Positions 1 through 13,200 of a stretch of DNA of 64,000 nt are shown one piece after another. Source of the DNA: Vanilla planifolia (Eukaryota; Streptophyta; Magnoliopsida; Asparagales; Orchidaceae); NCBI GenBank assembly GCA_023846275.1, contig CM043872.1, positions 29,440,670-29,504,669 of the forward strand, given 5' to 3'. Numbering within the stretch: position 1 is the first letter of the stretch; every line of letters begins with the position of its first letter. Both the position numbers and the translations under genes were made by a program. The notes below the pieces were generated by a model. The model saw only the letters and a program-made list of their open reading frames with translations. It had not been told where the DNA came from and made no database searches.

Positions 1-1223
1 CAAATTTCCGCTCTGATCCAGGGTAAAAGGGCTCGAGTGGCTGCCATAGCTGCAGTCAATGGACAACTTTTAACTTTGGATGAGAGGCTCTCTGCTCGGA
101 ACCTAGAGGTAATCCATTGATTTGGAAATGCAACATAATGCCCCAATCAGTTTGCTTAATTTTAGGTTTGCAGAAAATTTTTTTTTTTTTTTGATATAAT
201 AATTAACATCAGCAATTAGTGTCTGTTTCTGTTCACTGGACTTTGGCAACCCCGTCACCTTTGGGATGCTGAACTGGGGTACCATGGCTTGCAAGCCATG
301 GAATTTTCACCTGGCCATTGACACATATCATCAACTGAAAATGCCATTTTTTACAGAGCCAACTAGCACTGGCCGTACTTTTAGTTTATATACCACAACA
401 TGGCTTGCTCATTCTTATCCTCCTCATCATCATCTTAGCTTTTTGATATTGGCTGCATTTGTTTTTCTTCCTTTTTTTTCTTACGAAGTGTTGAATCCAT
501 ATTGGTTTTGGATAACTAATAATAGTAGACTGCTCTGTTGCCTCGACTACTTCAGCAGCTTCACATGTTACCATGATGAACAAAATTTTTACCAAGTGGT
601 TAATTTTGCTTGGAGCTGGCTTCTAATAATATGTTATACTAATAGTGATCTTGGTAATTAATAGTTTGACTAACTTGGTAACTTCTTGAAGGTTTTGACA
701 AGATGGTCAGTTTTTTAATTGATAATATGACTAACTTGGTCTCTTCTGAAAGTTTTTGGAAAGTTGGAGAGTGTAATTTTACCATTATGAACTACACAAT
801 TATTGTAAACCTATTGACATATTTTCACCATGAAGCACATGTGATGACATGTGACATCATGTCACCCATGTACGACACTACATAGTGATTCTCCAACTTC
901 TAGAAATTATGATACTCGTCTGATAGGATGCTCTGGATAAAGGTTTGCATTAATACATATTGACCCGTAGATATGCAAAACAAAGCAAGAATTGTGATGC
1001 ACTTACATGAGATCGAGACTAATTCGCGACATTTCATATTCATACTCCAACTTCTAGGAAGTAAGTTACATGTCTTATAAGATGCATTGGATAAAAGTTT
1101 ATAGTTATACATAATGATTCTTAGTTATGTAAATCAAAGACATAATTTTGATAAAATTGGCATAGATAATCTTCTCCAATGAGTTGTATTTATAAAATTA
1201 TCAAAGATACAAATTATGTGAAG

Positions 1224-1293
<70 letters not shown>

Positions 1294-4200
1294 TTTAGGG
1301 TGTATATGTATATACATATATGCGCATGTATGTGCATATCACACACGCATGGTTGTGCATATGAAACTGCATGCTTATGCACAATAAAAGTTACTGATAC
1401 ATATCACCAAACACATGTATTAATAAATAAAATTATGTGATTGGTATATTTGATACAAAATATTGTCTAGAATATTATTACAAAGTTGTACATATGATGG
1501 ATTATTCATGTCAACAAAGTTAAAAATTATTAAAAGGGTTAAATACCTTCTAATAAGGTAGTAGCATAATCCATCATATATCATCTTTTGATTATTTGAA
1601 GTTTGTTACAATCATTTTGAAGCTTTTGAACTGGACACCCATCTGGAATTCTGCTTCTGACGTGCCTGTGAAATAGTTCCCAAGAGAGAATTTCATGTGC
1701 AATATGTAGAATTTTTTAAAATTTTAAATGGAGCCTCTCTCCATGATAGGGAGAGCAATTATCATTTACTTTATGTAAATTTCAACTTTCCACCACAGCA
1801 AAACAAAATTTGTTAGATCAAATCAAAATACCCTATAAGAAAGTTTTTTGGTTGTTTGCCAACAAATTGTCCTTTTTATATTACTTGATTTGATTGTTCT
1901 GAGAAATGATACACTTAGGGCCTCCATAAATGTAGTGCTTTACTGCATATTTAAAAGCTCTTCTTTTAACTACTTGTTGGCAACATAATGATTGTGCTAT
2001 TCCTTTATTTATCAGCACATAGTACAGCAACAAGATTTTGCATATTGTTATATTGTATCCTATTGTTATTTTCAATATAGTTAAAAGTTTTGCATATTGT
2101 GATAGGAAGGATACCAAAGGGATAATTAATATACCACTTCAACGAGCCAGTGTTACAAATCCATATATTGTCAACGGGACATCATTAAGTTGTTCTACAC
2201 TTGCTTTTTTAGCTCAAGTCTTCCACATTCGAGCAAACAAAGCACTGCTCATGTGGCTCCTTTCCAATTATTCATTTAAATTGCAGATTATTGCCAGTTT
2301 ATTTTTTTATTGTTTTTACTTCTAAAGTGGATCATCATAAATATTCAAGCCAATTACTAAGTAATGACTTCATTTTTGCATTTAAGATGAATGCAGTGCT
2401 TGGAAAGATAGCTTCAACTGCACAAGAGTTGGCTCACTATCATAAAGGAGAAGGTGCAGTTCTTTGTCTATTGATTTGTGGATCTGTAAACAGTTGTATG
2501 AACGTATAATGGCTATTAATCTATAGTTTTACTTGCTATATTCTCATTCTTATTGGCATACTCAGCTCACAACTGCTACCTCATGAACATAATTCTTTTG
2601 GTTTCTCTTGGATGCTTCAACGCATCATGCAGAGAGTGGAATTTACCTAGCTTACTCTGATTTCCATTCTTACCTAATTGGAGATGTGGCTTGTGCAAAG
2701 GAGCTAAACCAGTGGTTTTCCAAACAATTTGACAAGGTGCTCGATCCTGAATTGTCTTTTATTAATTAAATTGATATACTTGACTTTTCTTAAATTTAAT
2801 ATAAATGTCTTGGGCTAGGGAGGGATTTGTTTGAGATGCTAAAACCATTTTGTTGTCAATTGTAACTGATTGACCGCTTGATTTACAGTACTGATCTTTT
2901 CATGGAAATTGTGTTTTTTGTAATAAACTCCAAACTGGACACAAGTAGTTATGGTAGCCTGGCAGATACAGTTTTGTCACACTATCTATTTTATTGTTTT
3001 TTTTTTTCTTTAGTGTTCTTAGATAAACCATTTGTTGGCTTTATTTTGCCTTGTTTTATCTATTTTGTAAATTTCTTTCTTATTTCAATTTTTGCTATGC
3101 TTTTGTTGCTTTTTTTTTTTTTTTTTTTCATTTTTCTTGGATCAATTATTTTGCTAGGTTTTCACATTTTATTACCTCTCTCTGCTCAATTTCATAATTG
3201 CTGGTAATTCAAAATCTACCATTTTTTTCTTTTCCCATGCATCTGCTATTTGTACTTTTAATGATATATGATCTATGTGCGTTTCACTGGTACTGTCTTT
3301 TCCCTTTTTGGTTTCTTGCCTTTATCCATCAAGGATGTATAATTTATGGTCCCAGTGACTTTAAAGAAAAGCCTTACGAGGGCTGCCTTAATCATTTATG
3401 GACTTGGCATTCCTATTCAATCTTTTATTCTTTCTTTGTATTATTGCCCAAGATGAAAGCAAGGTTCTTTTTCAATCCAAAAGCTGATTGAAACTCTCTG
3501 AATGATGCCCATTATATTGGTTTTGGGCAAGACACTGCATGTTATCAAGCTCTTATGACTCCTCATCACTTCTAGCAGCACAGTGATGGCTTCCTTTAGT
3601 GACACCTTCCTGTAATAGGGGCGCTTCTTTTGAATCTCAGCTCCAACACCTCGTTGTTAAGATTTTTTTTTATAAAATTGAAGTAAATCTATTCAATAAA
3701 TTAAACATTCTCAGATTTAAAATAAAGTCATATTTTGTTCTAAATTTGATTTTATTGATAAAACAGGATTTTATAGATAAAATCTGATTTGAGATTTTGT
3801 TTAAAATTGTTGATTTTTTTTTATAAAATTTGATTTTATTTTTAAATTTGATTTTATGAATAAATTGAGATTTATAAATTTTTTAGTCTAAAATATGTCA
3901 AATTTTATAAATAAAATCAGATTTTATAAAATTTTATTTTATTTATAAAATATATTTTTAAAATGATCTAACAGAGATGTTGTATATGTTTATTTAACAC
4001 TAAGCACTAAACAAAAAATATTTAATATGCTAATTATGATATATTTATTAAATACTAACCAATAATTTAGTTTTATTTTTTTTTGTAATTTGCAAATTAT
4101 TTTATTTAAGTTTTAGAAAAAAAGTAATTTTAATTTAAAATACCTTAAACTTTATTAAATCTATTAAAAAGTTTATCAATATTGAAATTAATACTAATCA

Positions 4201-7200
4201 AAACTAGTCTTTTGACTAAGAGGTCAAAACTAAATTGGAACTATGAACCTTGATTAAAAGGGATAGATGTAATTCAAGTTAAATAATCATTTACCTTATT
4301 CACAACTTAGATGCAATTGCCTTAAAAATAATTGTTGTTATTTGTTTTCCTTGACATTTGCGTGGCTTAATCTTCAAATTAAAAAAGAAATTGATGTCCA
4401 TGCCAAGGGGTTTTGCCGTCTATCTCTACTTTATCTTGTTATTTGACTTTATTAGTCAGTCCATTTTTATAGTTTTGTCCATGCATGGAATCAAAACATT
4501 AGGTGTTTACTATGGCCTTCTAATGTTATGTTCCTCTAATTGTCTTCTAAAATAAGCTGGGAGATGGTGCACAAAAATGCATTGGTATGCGTTGATTAGA
4601 TGCTGGAGATGAATTGTAAATGCCTAGAAGAGCTAGTCAGTTGTCATTCTTCTGAAAGATGTACCTATTTTTTCTAAATACTCAAAATAAACAAGTGTAC
4701 AGGATGTAGTGAATTCTTAGGGCCTGTGACAAATTCTTCTCTCTTAGGTTATTAGTTCACATCTTTTTTGGTCTCTGATGAGTTCGTATCTGGTTTTTCA
4801 GTTTCTTGTTTATTATGGTTCTTCAGGTACACATGGGGAGAGTTTATTTTGTTAGTTGAACCCATTTTGATCTTGTGTTTTGTGAGCCTTATAGTGGGTT
4901 CGCATAAACTCACAAAGACCTGCAAATGGCCCACTATGTAGGTAATATAGAGCATACTTCACAATGAGTTCGCCATTTTTTCTTTGCTAAAGATGTTTGG
5001 TATAATGAGTCTGATTTGTGCTTAGAAACGAGTTCTTGGGTAGTTTTGATGGTTTTCTGTGGAAGTAGTTAACCTTGGTATGTAGAGGTTAGGGTGCATG
5101 TTGTTGCTTGAAGAATTAGGTTCTTGATTGTAGCAGGCCTTCAGCCCTGCTGCCAGTTACACTGCTGCAAGATGCAAAAGAATAAGACGCAACATCATAA
5201 AGAGTTATTTTTGCATTTCCATTTGTTGTGACCACTTGCAAATCTTGCTGACAATAGTAAAGAAAGAAAAACAGATTTGGATGCTTGATGGGTCCAATGC
5301 ATGAAGTTTTCTATCTTCAGATGATAATTCTATATTCTTTTGGTTAGGGTCCTTTTCGACTTGTTGCTGAGGAGGGCAAGTCCAATTGTTCCTGGGTTAG
5401 CCTAGATGATATAACAAACTGCTTAAAACGAGGTATGCTTCTATACTGTACTCTTTCCATTCATTAAGTCCACGAGTTGGCTTTTAACAATTTTCTTGTT
5501 GAAATTGAAGATATCACAGCCCTTGCATATTGAATCTAGTTTTTTTTAGGTTTTTACATCGTTTATGCTCTATTTATATGTTTCTATTTCCATTTATTCA
5601 AGAAATGTATGACAGTCTTTTGCCATGGCCAAAATAACTGATAACAAGAACTGGTGATGGGCGATGCTTAGTTGGATAAGTAAATATTGCTTTTATATCC
5701 ATGTGATGTCCTTAGTTAAGTCCTTTTACATTCTAATGCCTGATCGTGTATACCCTTTGCAAATTTTGTATTCTCCTTTGAATATTGTTTTACTTCATCG
5801 TGATGTAATATAATTCTTATTTTGATGCTTTTGTTTTGGTTTCAGTTTCTATCCATCTAGACATCCTTTTTTGATGATAAAAAAGATCATGAAAAAAGTT
5901 ACATTTAAAAATTTGAGTCACAAGTTCTATTTATAAATGATAAATAATCAATTTAAATGTGAACTAAGTGTGGAACAGGCCTCAACATACAGCATTTTGT
6001 ATCTCTAAATTTTCCTTGATTTTATGCAGTTTTCTCAACTTTATTTTTTAATTTTTCTCATTTTCTGAACTTCTTTAAGAGCTTTAGAAGGTTGAAATTT
6101 AGAAAATCTATGTGTAGCCCATATATATGTTATGGTGTAGCCTTCTATGCAATGTGGTCATTGATGTAGTAGATCCTGTAACCTGCTTCCTCATCTTTCA
6201 TCCTTATTAGTGTCTTTGAAGATGATGTTGCAGTAGAAAGATATCAAATCTTCGCAGGATACAATGAGAGATTAGATAACTGAGAGCTGTCAGAGGCCAA
6301 TAAAGGTTACAGAGTTGCCATGTTTTGGCATTTGCATGAAAAAATGGAGAGTTCACAGTGGGTTGTGGCTAAACTGTATTTGGTGGTGCTATGTTTTGTT
6401 GATAGAGATTGAGCAAATGGCAACAATGGCTAGAGGAAGTGGAGTCGGTGATTGTTTTGAGCCCAAATTGCTGGTTTTGGTTGAATAGGCCTAAGCTAGC
6501 AAAATTTCTTGAGACCTATGATCCATCACTGCTTTTTAACGAAAACTAGTAGAATTGCACGACACTCAATTTTTAATACTAATTTTGGATATGAAACATT
6601 TGAAATCAATGTTTTGGATCAATTTTTGGCAAAACCTAAATTTTCAGAATAAACTTTGCCTCTTGATATATAAATTTTAATGTCACTGCACAATGGTGCT
6701 GTATAATTTTTTGGAAGATGACGTTTTTCTAATGAGATAGGATAGTGGTTGACTTAAGACATTAACAAAAAGATTTGGTTTTGGTGTGGCATGTGTGTTC
6801 CCAATTTTAAGAATCAGTGATAAAATTTGAATCTCTTAGAAAAAGTATCATATAGAAATTTGTAGACTAATCTAGGCTTGTTTTTGAGAAAAATTAATTG
6901 ACCATATTATATTTGTAGAACTACAAAATTTGGTCAGGGTGAAATCATGGATGAAATTTGGACCACTATCAAGAAGGTATCATAAAGAAATTTATAGATC
7001 AGACCTGAATTGTGTTTGAAAAAAAATAATTGGCTATGTTTGGTAAGCATAGAAATATGAAATTTTGAGACTTGTCATAACTGATTAGGCATAATATGGG
7101 CATATATATATATATATCCACAAGGTCCTTTTAGGAACCCATTTTTAGAAGATCAATCTTATAAATTTATCTTTTTTCTTTTTTCCTCTATATTTTAATT

Positions 7201-10200
7201 TTTAAATGCTTTTTTAACCTTAGCTGAAAAATATCATGAAAATAAGAATGTTCTTAGGAACATGTATAATATCTTAATGGAATTGTCTACCTAAAAAGTA
7301 CTTTAGTTGTTTTAAACTATATTTTTTGGTGCCAACTTTTTTCGCCAATATAATGTTTTCATTGCTTAGATTTAGTTCTAATCTATTTAATATCTTGATT
7401 CTTATGTATAATGTTTTTTTGTAAAATGACAAGGGTAGTAAAATATGTGCTAATAATATGTCACAATCTAAAATGTTTGCTAATTAAGGGATTGTACTTG
7501 ATCAAAGATGAAAATCTACAAAACAATTTTGTGGAGACTCAACCAAATAAGATAGTAATTTTTAGGCCCTTTTAACCTTGATTCATTGAAATTCACCTAA
7601 TAATTGAATTACAAAGTTTAGGACAACTTTTTTGCTTTTTAATGCATTAACAATCATTAAATTTTTATATCAAGGCAAAAACATATGGAAACAATACAAA
7701 ATTTGTTCGAGAGACATAAATTAGATTGAATAGTTCAATTGGCTCGAATGATATCTATTTGATGGTAATATTTAATGCTAGTATCTTGTAATTTGCTAGA
7801 GATTCAAAATGTGATTTTAGAGGTCAATTCTAGGAGTAAATTTGGATGTAATTAGAGGTGATTATGTTTGATTGCCTATAAAAATGTTTGATTTGTGTAG
7901 GTTTGTTTTCTTTTGGGTTGTTTTCTTTAAACAATGTTTGATTTCTGGTGAGCTAGCATTGGAAGACTTTGGGAGAAGTTCGTGAGTGGTTCTTGTGGTC
8001 CATTTCTTGTATAAGGTTTGGGCTTGAGAGCTAAAATGATTAAGGATATTTGCACTAAAGTGTATGGTGGTCTAGAATCATGTTCTTGAAAGTCAATAAG
8101 GTTTTTTTTCTTTAAAAAATAGTGTTTTTTTAATATTTTCCTACTTATTTCTTTGGATTTGTGTTTTTTTTTTTTATCTATTTAACCTTGTTATTTTTCT
8201 TGTGAAAAAGAAAGATTACATCTTAACTTGGTTTTTGCTGTATTACTCTGTCGATCCATTTTGGCCTAAAGCTAGAAGACACCAGGATGGGTTCCTTATT
8301 GCTGACCCAAGGTAAGATATGAATGGGTGGGTATCAATGCATAGCCGTTATGTTGTGTGGAGATCTAGGATTGTACTAGTTCATTAATTCGTTCTCGTGT
8401 TGGAGACTTGAGATTGGAAATTGTGACTCTTTATGGTACAGTTAAATAGTGGGAGAGTTGTTGAGGGAGAAATTGTCGTTGTAAGAGAGGAAATGGCTCA
8501 AGAAGGGAAAGTATCTGTCCTTGAGTACAATAGGTTGTTTTCTTGACAAAATACGTTCGATATCATGGGGCGATGGTGATTAGAAGGAGCCTTTGGTGGC
8601 TTCTACCAAAGATCAATTATGTTGGGAGAATTGTTTATCTTGGGAGGACAATTGCATGAGTCAAAGGAAAAAGGCCTTTGGACAATGGAGTGGACCACAA
8701 GAAGCTTGTGATTCTGGCATGTTAAAGTGAAGTAAAGCCTATAGATGGAGGGTTTAGAAGGACACCAAAGAAAAGAATCCTACTAGAGGGGGTACTTTTG
8801 ATTACTCGTTCTATTCAAATTCCATCTTATGGTATTATTACAAGCATTTAGGTCATTACATGAAGAAAAGTTTCATTTGGAGATGAGGATGTGAAGGTGT
8901 AAGAATGTTGATTAGGGAAGAATGTTTATGTTGTCCCAAATGATCATGTTGGTGTAAGATCCTTTAATGCAAATGGTGTGCCACATAGGGAGGTGATGGA
9001 TACCAAAGAAAACGATGAAAGTGCTATGAACACTTCTTCTTTGACCATGTGCATGATCCTCATAGGATCGAGTCCTTTCCTATAAATGAATAACATATGA
9101 TCAAGGGATTAAGCCTGATCAAGGATAATAAGATACAGAAGAAGCTCGTTGAGATCCCAAATAAATACCATTGTATTTGGAGCTACTTTTCACTATTATT
9201 TACGTGGAATTTTTCTATCAACTCTTGGAAGTTATGGGATATCTTAGCTTTCTAACACAAAAAATCATTGAATTCTTATATTTTGGTGAAATGATGTGTC
9301 CAAGATATAGAGATTGTATTAGAGTTTTAAACCAAATTGGAGATGTTGATTAGATCAAGATGAAATGGATTGGTCATATTGCAGTTTTTTGGATGCTAAT
9401 TGCTTGGATATTATTGGAGATTCAAAGCACTATTTTAGATGGCAATTTTGGGGAATGAGTTTGAATCTAATTAGTTTCATGATTTGATGGTGTTGCTCTT
9501 TTTGGTGGGATTTTTATATTTTTCAAAAATTGTTGGTCCTGTTTGATTAGAAAATGGTACTTTTTGGGGATTGTTTAGATTAACTCATAGGAGGAAAGGT
9601 TTGATATATGGAAGGGAGATGCTAGGTTATAGAAATAGAGATACTTGTGTTGCTTGGGTTGGAGTTTGCTATAACGTTAGAGAGATCATATGATCTAATC
9701 TTATTTGAGATTTGTTGGTTTGTCACTTTTACTATTTGCAAGTATTTATTATTAATTACTCTCATACGTTGAAAGGAGCATTTGATTAAAGGCTTTGGTA
9801 AATATGCATTTCAAGGTAGAAAGGGGACAATTTATGCCTTTGAACAATGATTTTGCTTAAGATCCTATGGTTCCATCTTCTTGGGATCATTCGGATTATA
9901 TAATAGCTTTCAATTCTCATGTAGCCTTAGTTGTGATGTGGAGATTTGTTCATTAGGAAACCATGTTCCTCTCATCAAAAGAAGTTTTCCAATGAGCTAA
10001 TGTATGCATTTGTATATAGGTTATCACAAGTTGACATGAGCTTTAAGACTTTTTTTTTGAGGTTAACCTTTAACATAGATGGAATTTTAAAAGCAATAAT
10101 GTATTAATCAAACCATTGTAGCCTTAAAATTCTTGGATTATCATATGAGCAAGCCAAGGGCTTGAGTTTGAGTTCTCATTTCGTTAAGTCACCAAGTGCA

Positions 10201-13200
10201 AAATTTCCATTTATGCTATCCTATACCTTTTTACAGCCTTTCAAATTCTTCAAAATGAAAAAATATAAGACATCATGCCAATACATGCTTAAGGGAACAA
10301 TCTCCCATTAGCCCATTTTTAAATAGAGATAATAGAATATGTAAATCATATTTATTTTATTGTGTGCAAATTCACACAATTTGGATCTATGTTCGATTAA
10401 CACATGTAATTCGAACGAGAAGTGGTGTTTCTAGTGGTAGATGGGTAGCACATAAGAACCTACCCTTGGGAGGGGAATAACAATAGGAAATAATTGCTAA
10501 TATCCTGTAAGTTGAAGAGCAAAGGGAGGAATCTACTTAAGGAGCTCGCATTTGATTAGCCAGTTGGTAGGGCAATAGCTTACTAAGGTGAAGATCAGTA
10601 GCTGGTCTTAATACAATTTATACTTAATAATGTTATAATTATAAAAAATATTATAAATATTTTATTTTTCATTGTATTTATTTCATTTTATTTGTCTATT
10701 AAATATTCATTTCATTAAGCGTTAATTTTCGATTTTCAATTATTAATTATTAGTTTTGTACTTGATACTTATTCCATAATACTTAACATTTGATCAATGG
10801 CCCTAATCGACAGAATAATTCTAGCGCTCTCCGAGTATGCCTTTTGTTGTTCAGGTTATTTTGGTACATAATTGAATGGTTCAAATATTCAATTGATACC
10901 TTACATACGCTTTTGTGGATGTTTAAATCAACCAAATGGTTGGGGGCCTTCCTTGTAATTCCTTGGCTTGGTTTGTTTCAAATAGAATTCTTTTTATGAC
11001 CCAATCTCGTAATCACTAAATTAATATTTATTAGTCTAATCGTGTTTTGTTTTTGATGTGATCTTCTTGATCGTTTTTATGTTTTGGAAAAAGTATTTAA
11101 TGCCAAGTGCTAAGTAGAATGAAATGTTCATTTGTTCATTTTTATATTGTCATGGGTTAGGGTGAATTTTTTTTAGGGCATGGGGGGTTCAATTTGACTT
11201 AAGTCATTGTTAAACCAAAAAATGAATTGACAGTTAGCTGTCACTCTTTACATGATTAATAAGCTAGGATAAATATGAAGAACAAAATTTTCTTTCATAT
11301 GAGTAAGACAAGTAAACAATATGGACGTAAGCTTTCAAAGCAAAAAAAAAAACTTTTAGAATTGGTAAGAATTAGTTGGATTTCTTTTGGAATAATGGTG
11401 AAAATGATGACAAGAGAGAAAACTTTTATATGCATGTTTTACTTATATTTCATATAACAATATGTAGAGGAATTTGTGTTGAATTTCTCCAATTAAAATC
11501 AAGTGAAGCAAAGATTTAAGATACTTAATACATTTTTAATAACTCTATTTATTTTCTTGAGCTTTTGGATTGTGCTGGCCTATTACAGAGCTTCTAAGGA
11601 ATTGCCTTTGTAATAATGGTATTAAAGTCAATGGTTTGACTGGAAAGCATTGATCCATACTTTGCTGTAGACATGGTTCTTGTTGATTTTTTATCATGTT
11701 TGAGCAAAATCTTGGAGTTGGTGATTCAAATGTGGCATAGAAATGTTTGTTCTTTTGTGTATTACATGCTTCATAAACAAAATGGAGTTAATTCTTCAAA
11801 GTACAAAACCTTTGTAGGTAAGAATTAGTAGGATTAACGAATTAGTGTGGGATTCTTTTGCCATGACCATGAAAAAGATGATGAGAGAAAAATTTCATAT
11901 GCATTGGGTTTTATGCATGCTTCATATTTTGATACATGGAGAAAATTTTTTTGGTCGATTATTCTGGATTGTGAGTGTCTATGCATGTATTGGTTCAACA
12001 TGGGCTTTCTAATGAGCTGGGGGCCTTGACTTTTTAACAATAGCATCTTTATTAACCTCAGAATTATGACTGAACAATGGTAATAAAGTTAATGGATTGA
12101 CTGGACGCCACTATTCCATTCTTTGTAGTGGATGTGTTTCTTGTCATTTTTTTGTACTGATTGAGCAAAACCTTTCTGTTGGTGATTCAAATGTAGTACA
12201 TCATAACTGTTTGTTCTATTGTACAGAAGTTGCTTTATATTTGTTTTCTTTTTAGCAAAAGCTGATATGTTGCTTGTGTGGATCATTGTGAAAATTTGCC
12301 TGAAAATACGGCTGAATTTGAGGTGTTAATCTATGACTGGTCTTTACGTGTAGGCTTGGGCTTTTTGGCTTGAGTGTACATTTGTTAAGGAACTGCGCCC
12401 GACTTTGGCCACCTGTGGTCTACTCTCCTTAATGCTTGATCTTGCAACTTTTTTGTTTAGTAAGTTATATAGCGGTATTTCTAAGGAAAACTTTTTCTTA
12501 ACATTTTTTCTTTTTCCATAGTTTTTATGATTACTTTTTTTTAATGGTTTCACATACACTACATTGGATTAAAAGAGAAATGCCACAATGACATTGTTTT
12601 TTCTTTTATTTTGTGATCACTGCTATCTATACGTCTGCAATTATTTACACATTTTACTTTAAATTTCGCGTAAATTACTAGAAACCTTTTCAACCCGGGT
12701 GCACTTAGCCATTCTTTATGAAATCTTTTGTAATTTGAAGCAGTTGAAGAAAAGTATCAGTCTAACCCATTTTAATTAAATTGCAGGAGATTCAGAGAAA
12801 TCTCATCATTATCGTGTGACTGAGCTTCAACGGCTGCGATCAATGTAAAAACTTTGTTTGGTATTTCTTTAGTTACCTTTTTCTTGGTTTGTTATGGAAG
12901 TAATCTAATACATTACTAATTGGTCAACCTTGTCACTCTTTTAACCACCATACACTCTGAACTGGAGGTTTCTCTGGTTGCCTTGGCTCTATGTCATTGG
13001 CTTACCTTTAGCTTCATGGAGTGTGATGAGCACTGTTTACCTAGACTTTCAAAACGTAACACAAAAGCCTCTTGAGGGGTGATAACCCTTTAAGAGTTTA
13101 TCGCTTAACAGGATAATGTATCAATAGATTCCATTAGTGTTGTGGTAAATCAAGGCACATGTACAACTGTCATTAGTTGACAGGCCTAGCATGCTTGTTC

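Larger units (their letters stand above)
5433..12786 (+). other. AUG3 intron 4 (7.35 kb)
   Basis: This intron runs from the exon ending DDITNCLKR to the one starting [14 protein letters not shown]. It holds a 130-bp tandem duplication (6838-7090), a pair of diverged long direct repeats around a decayed gag-like region (7490-9760) and a 470-bp tandem duplication (11285-12222). The stretches 5500-6800 and 9800-11250 show no recognisable gene. Confidence 0.75.

Noticed and set aside
266..661. 131-codon open frame in AUG3 intron 1
   Set aside because: Lies between two verified exons, has low-complexity composition and no family resemblance; likely a chance frame in T-rich DNA.
10553..10620. tRNA or SINE head suggested by tagccagttggtaggg, resembling a pol III A box
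   Set aside because: No B box at the right distance and no cloverleaf stems could be drawn; the resemblance is limited to about 12 bases.
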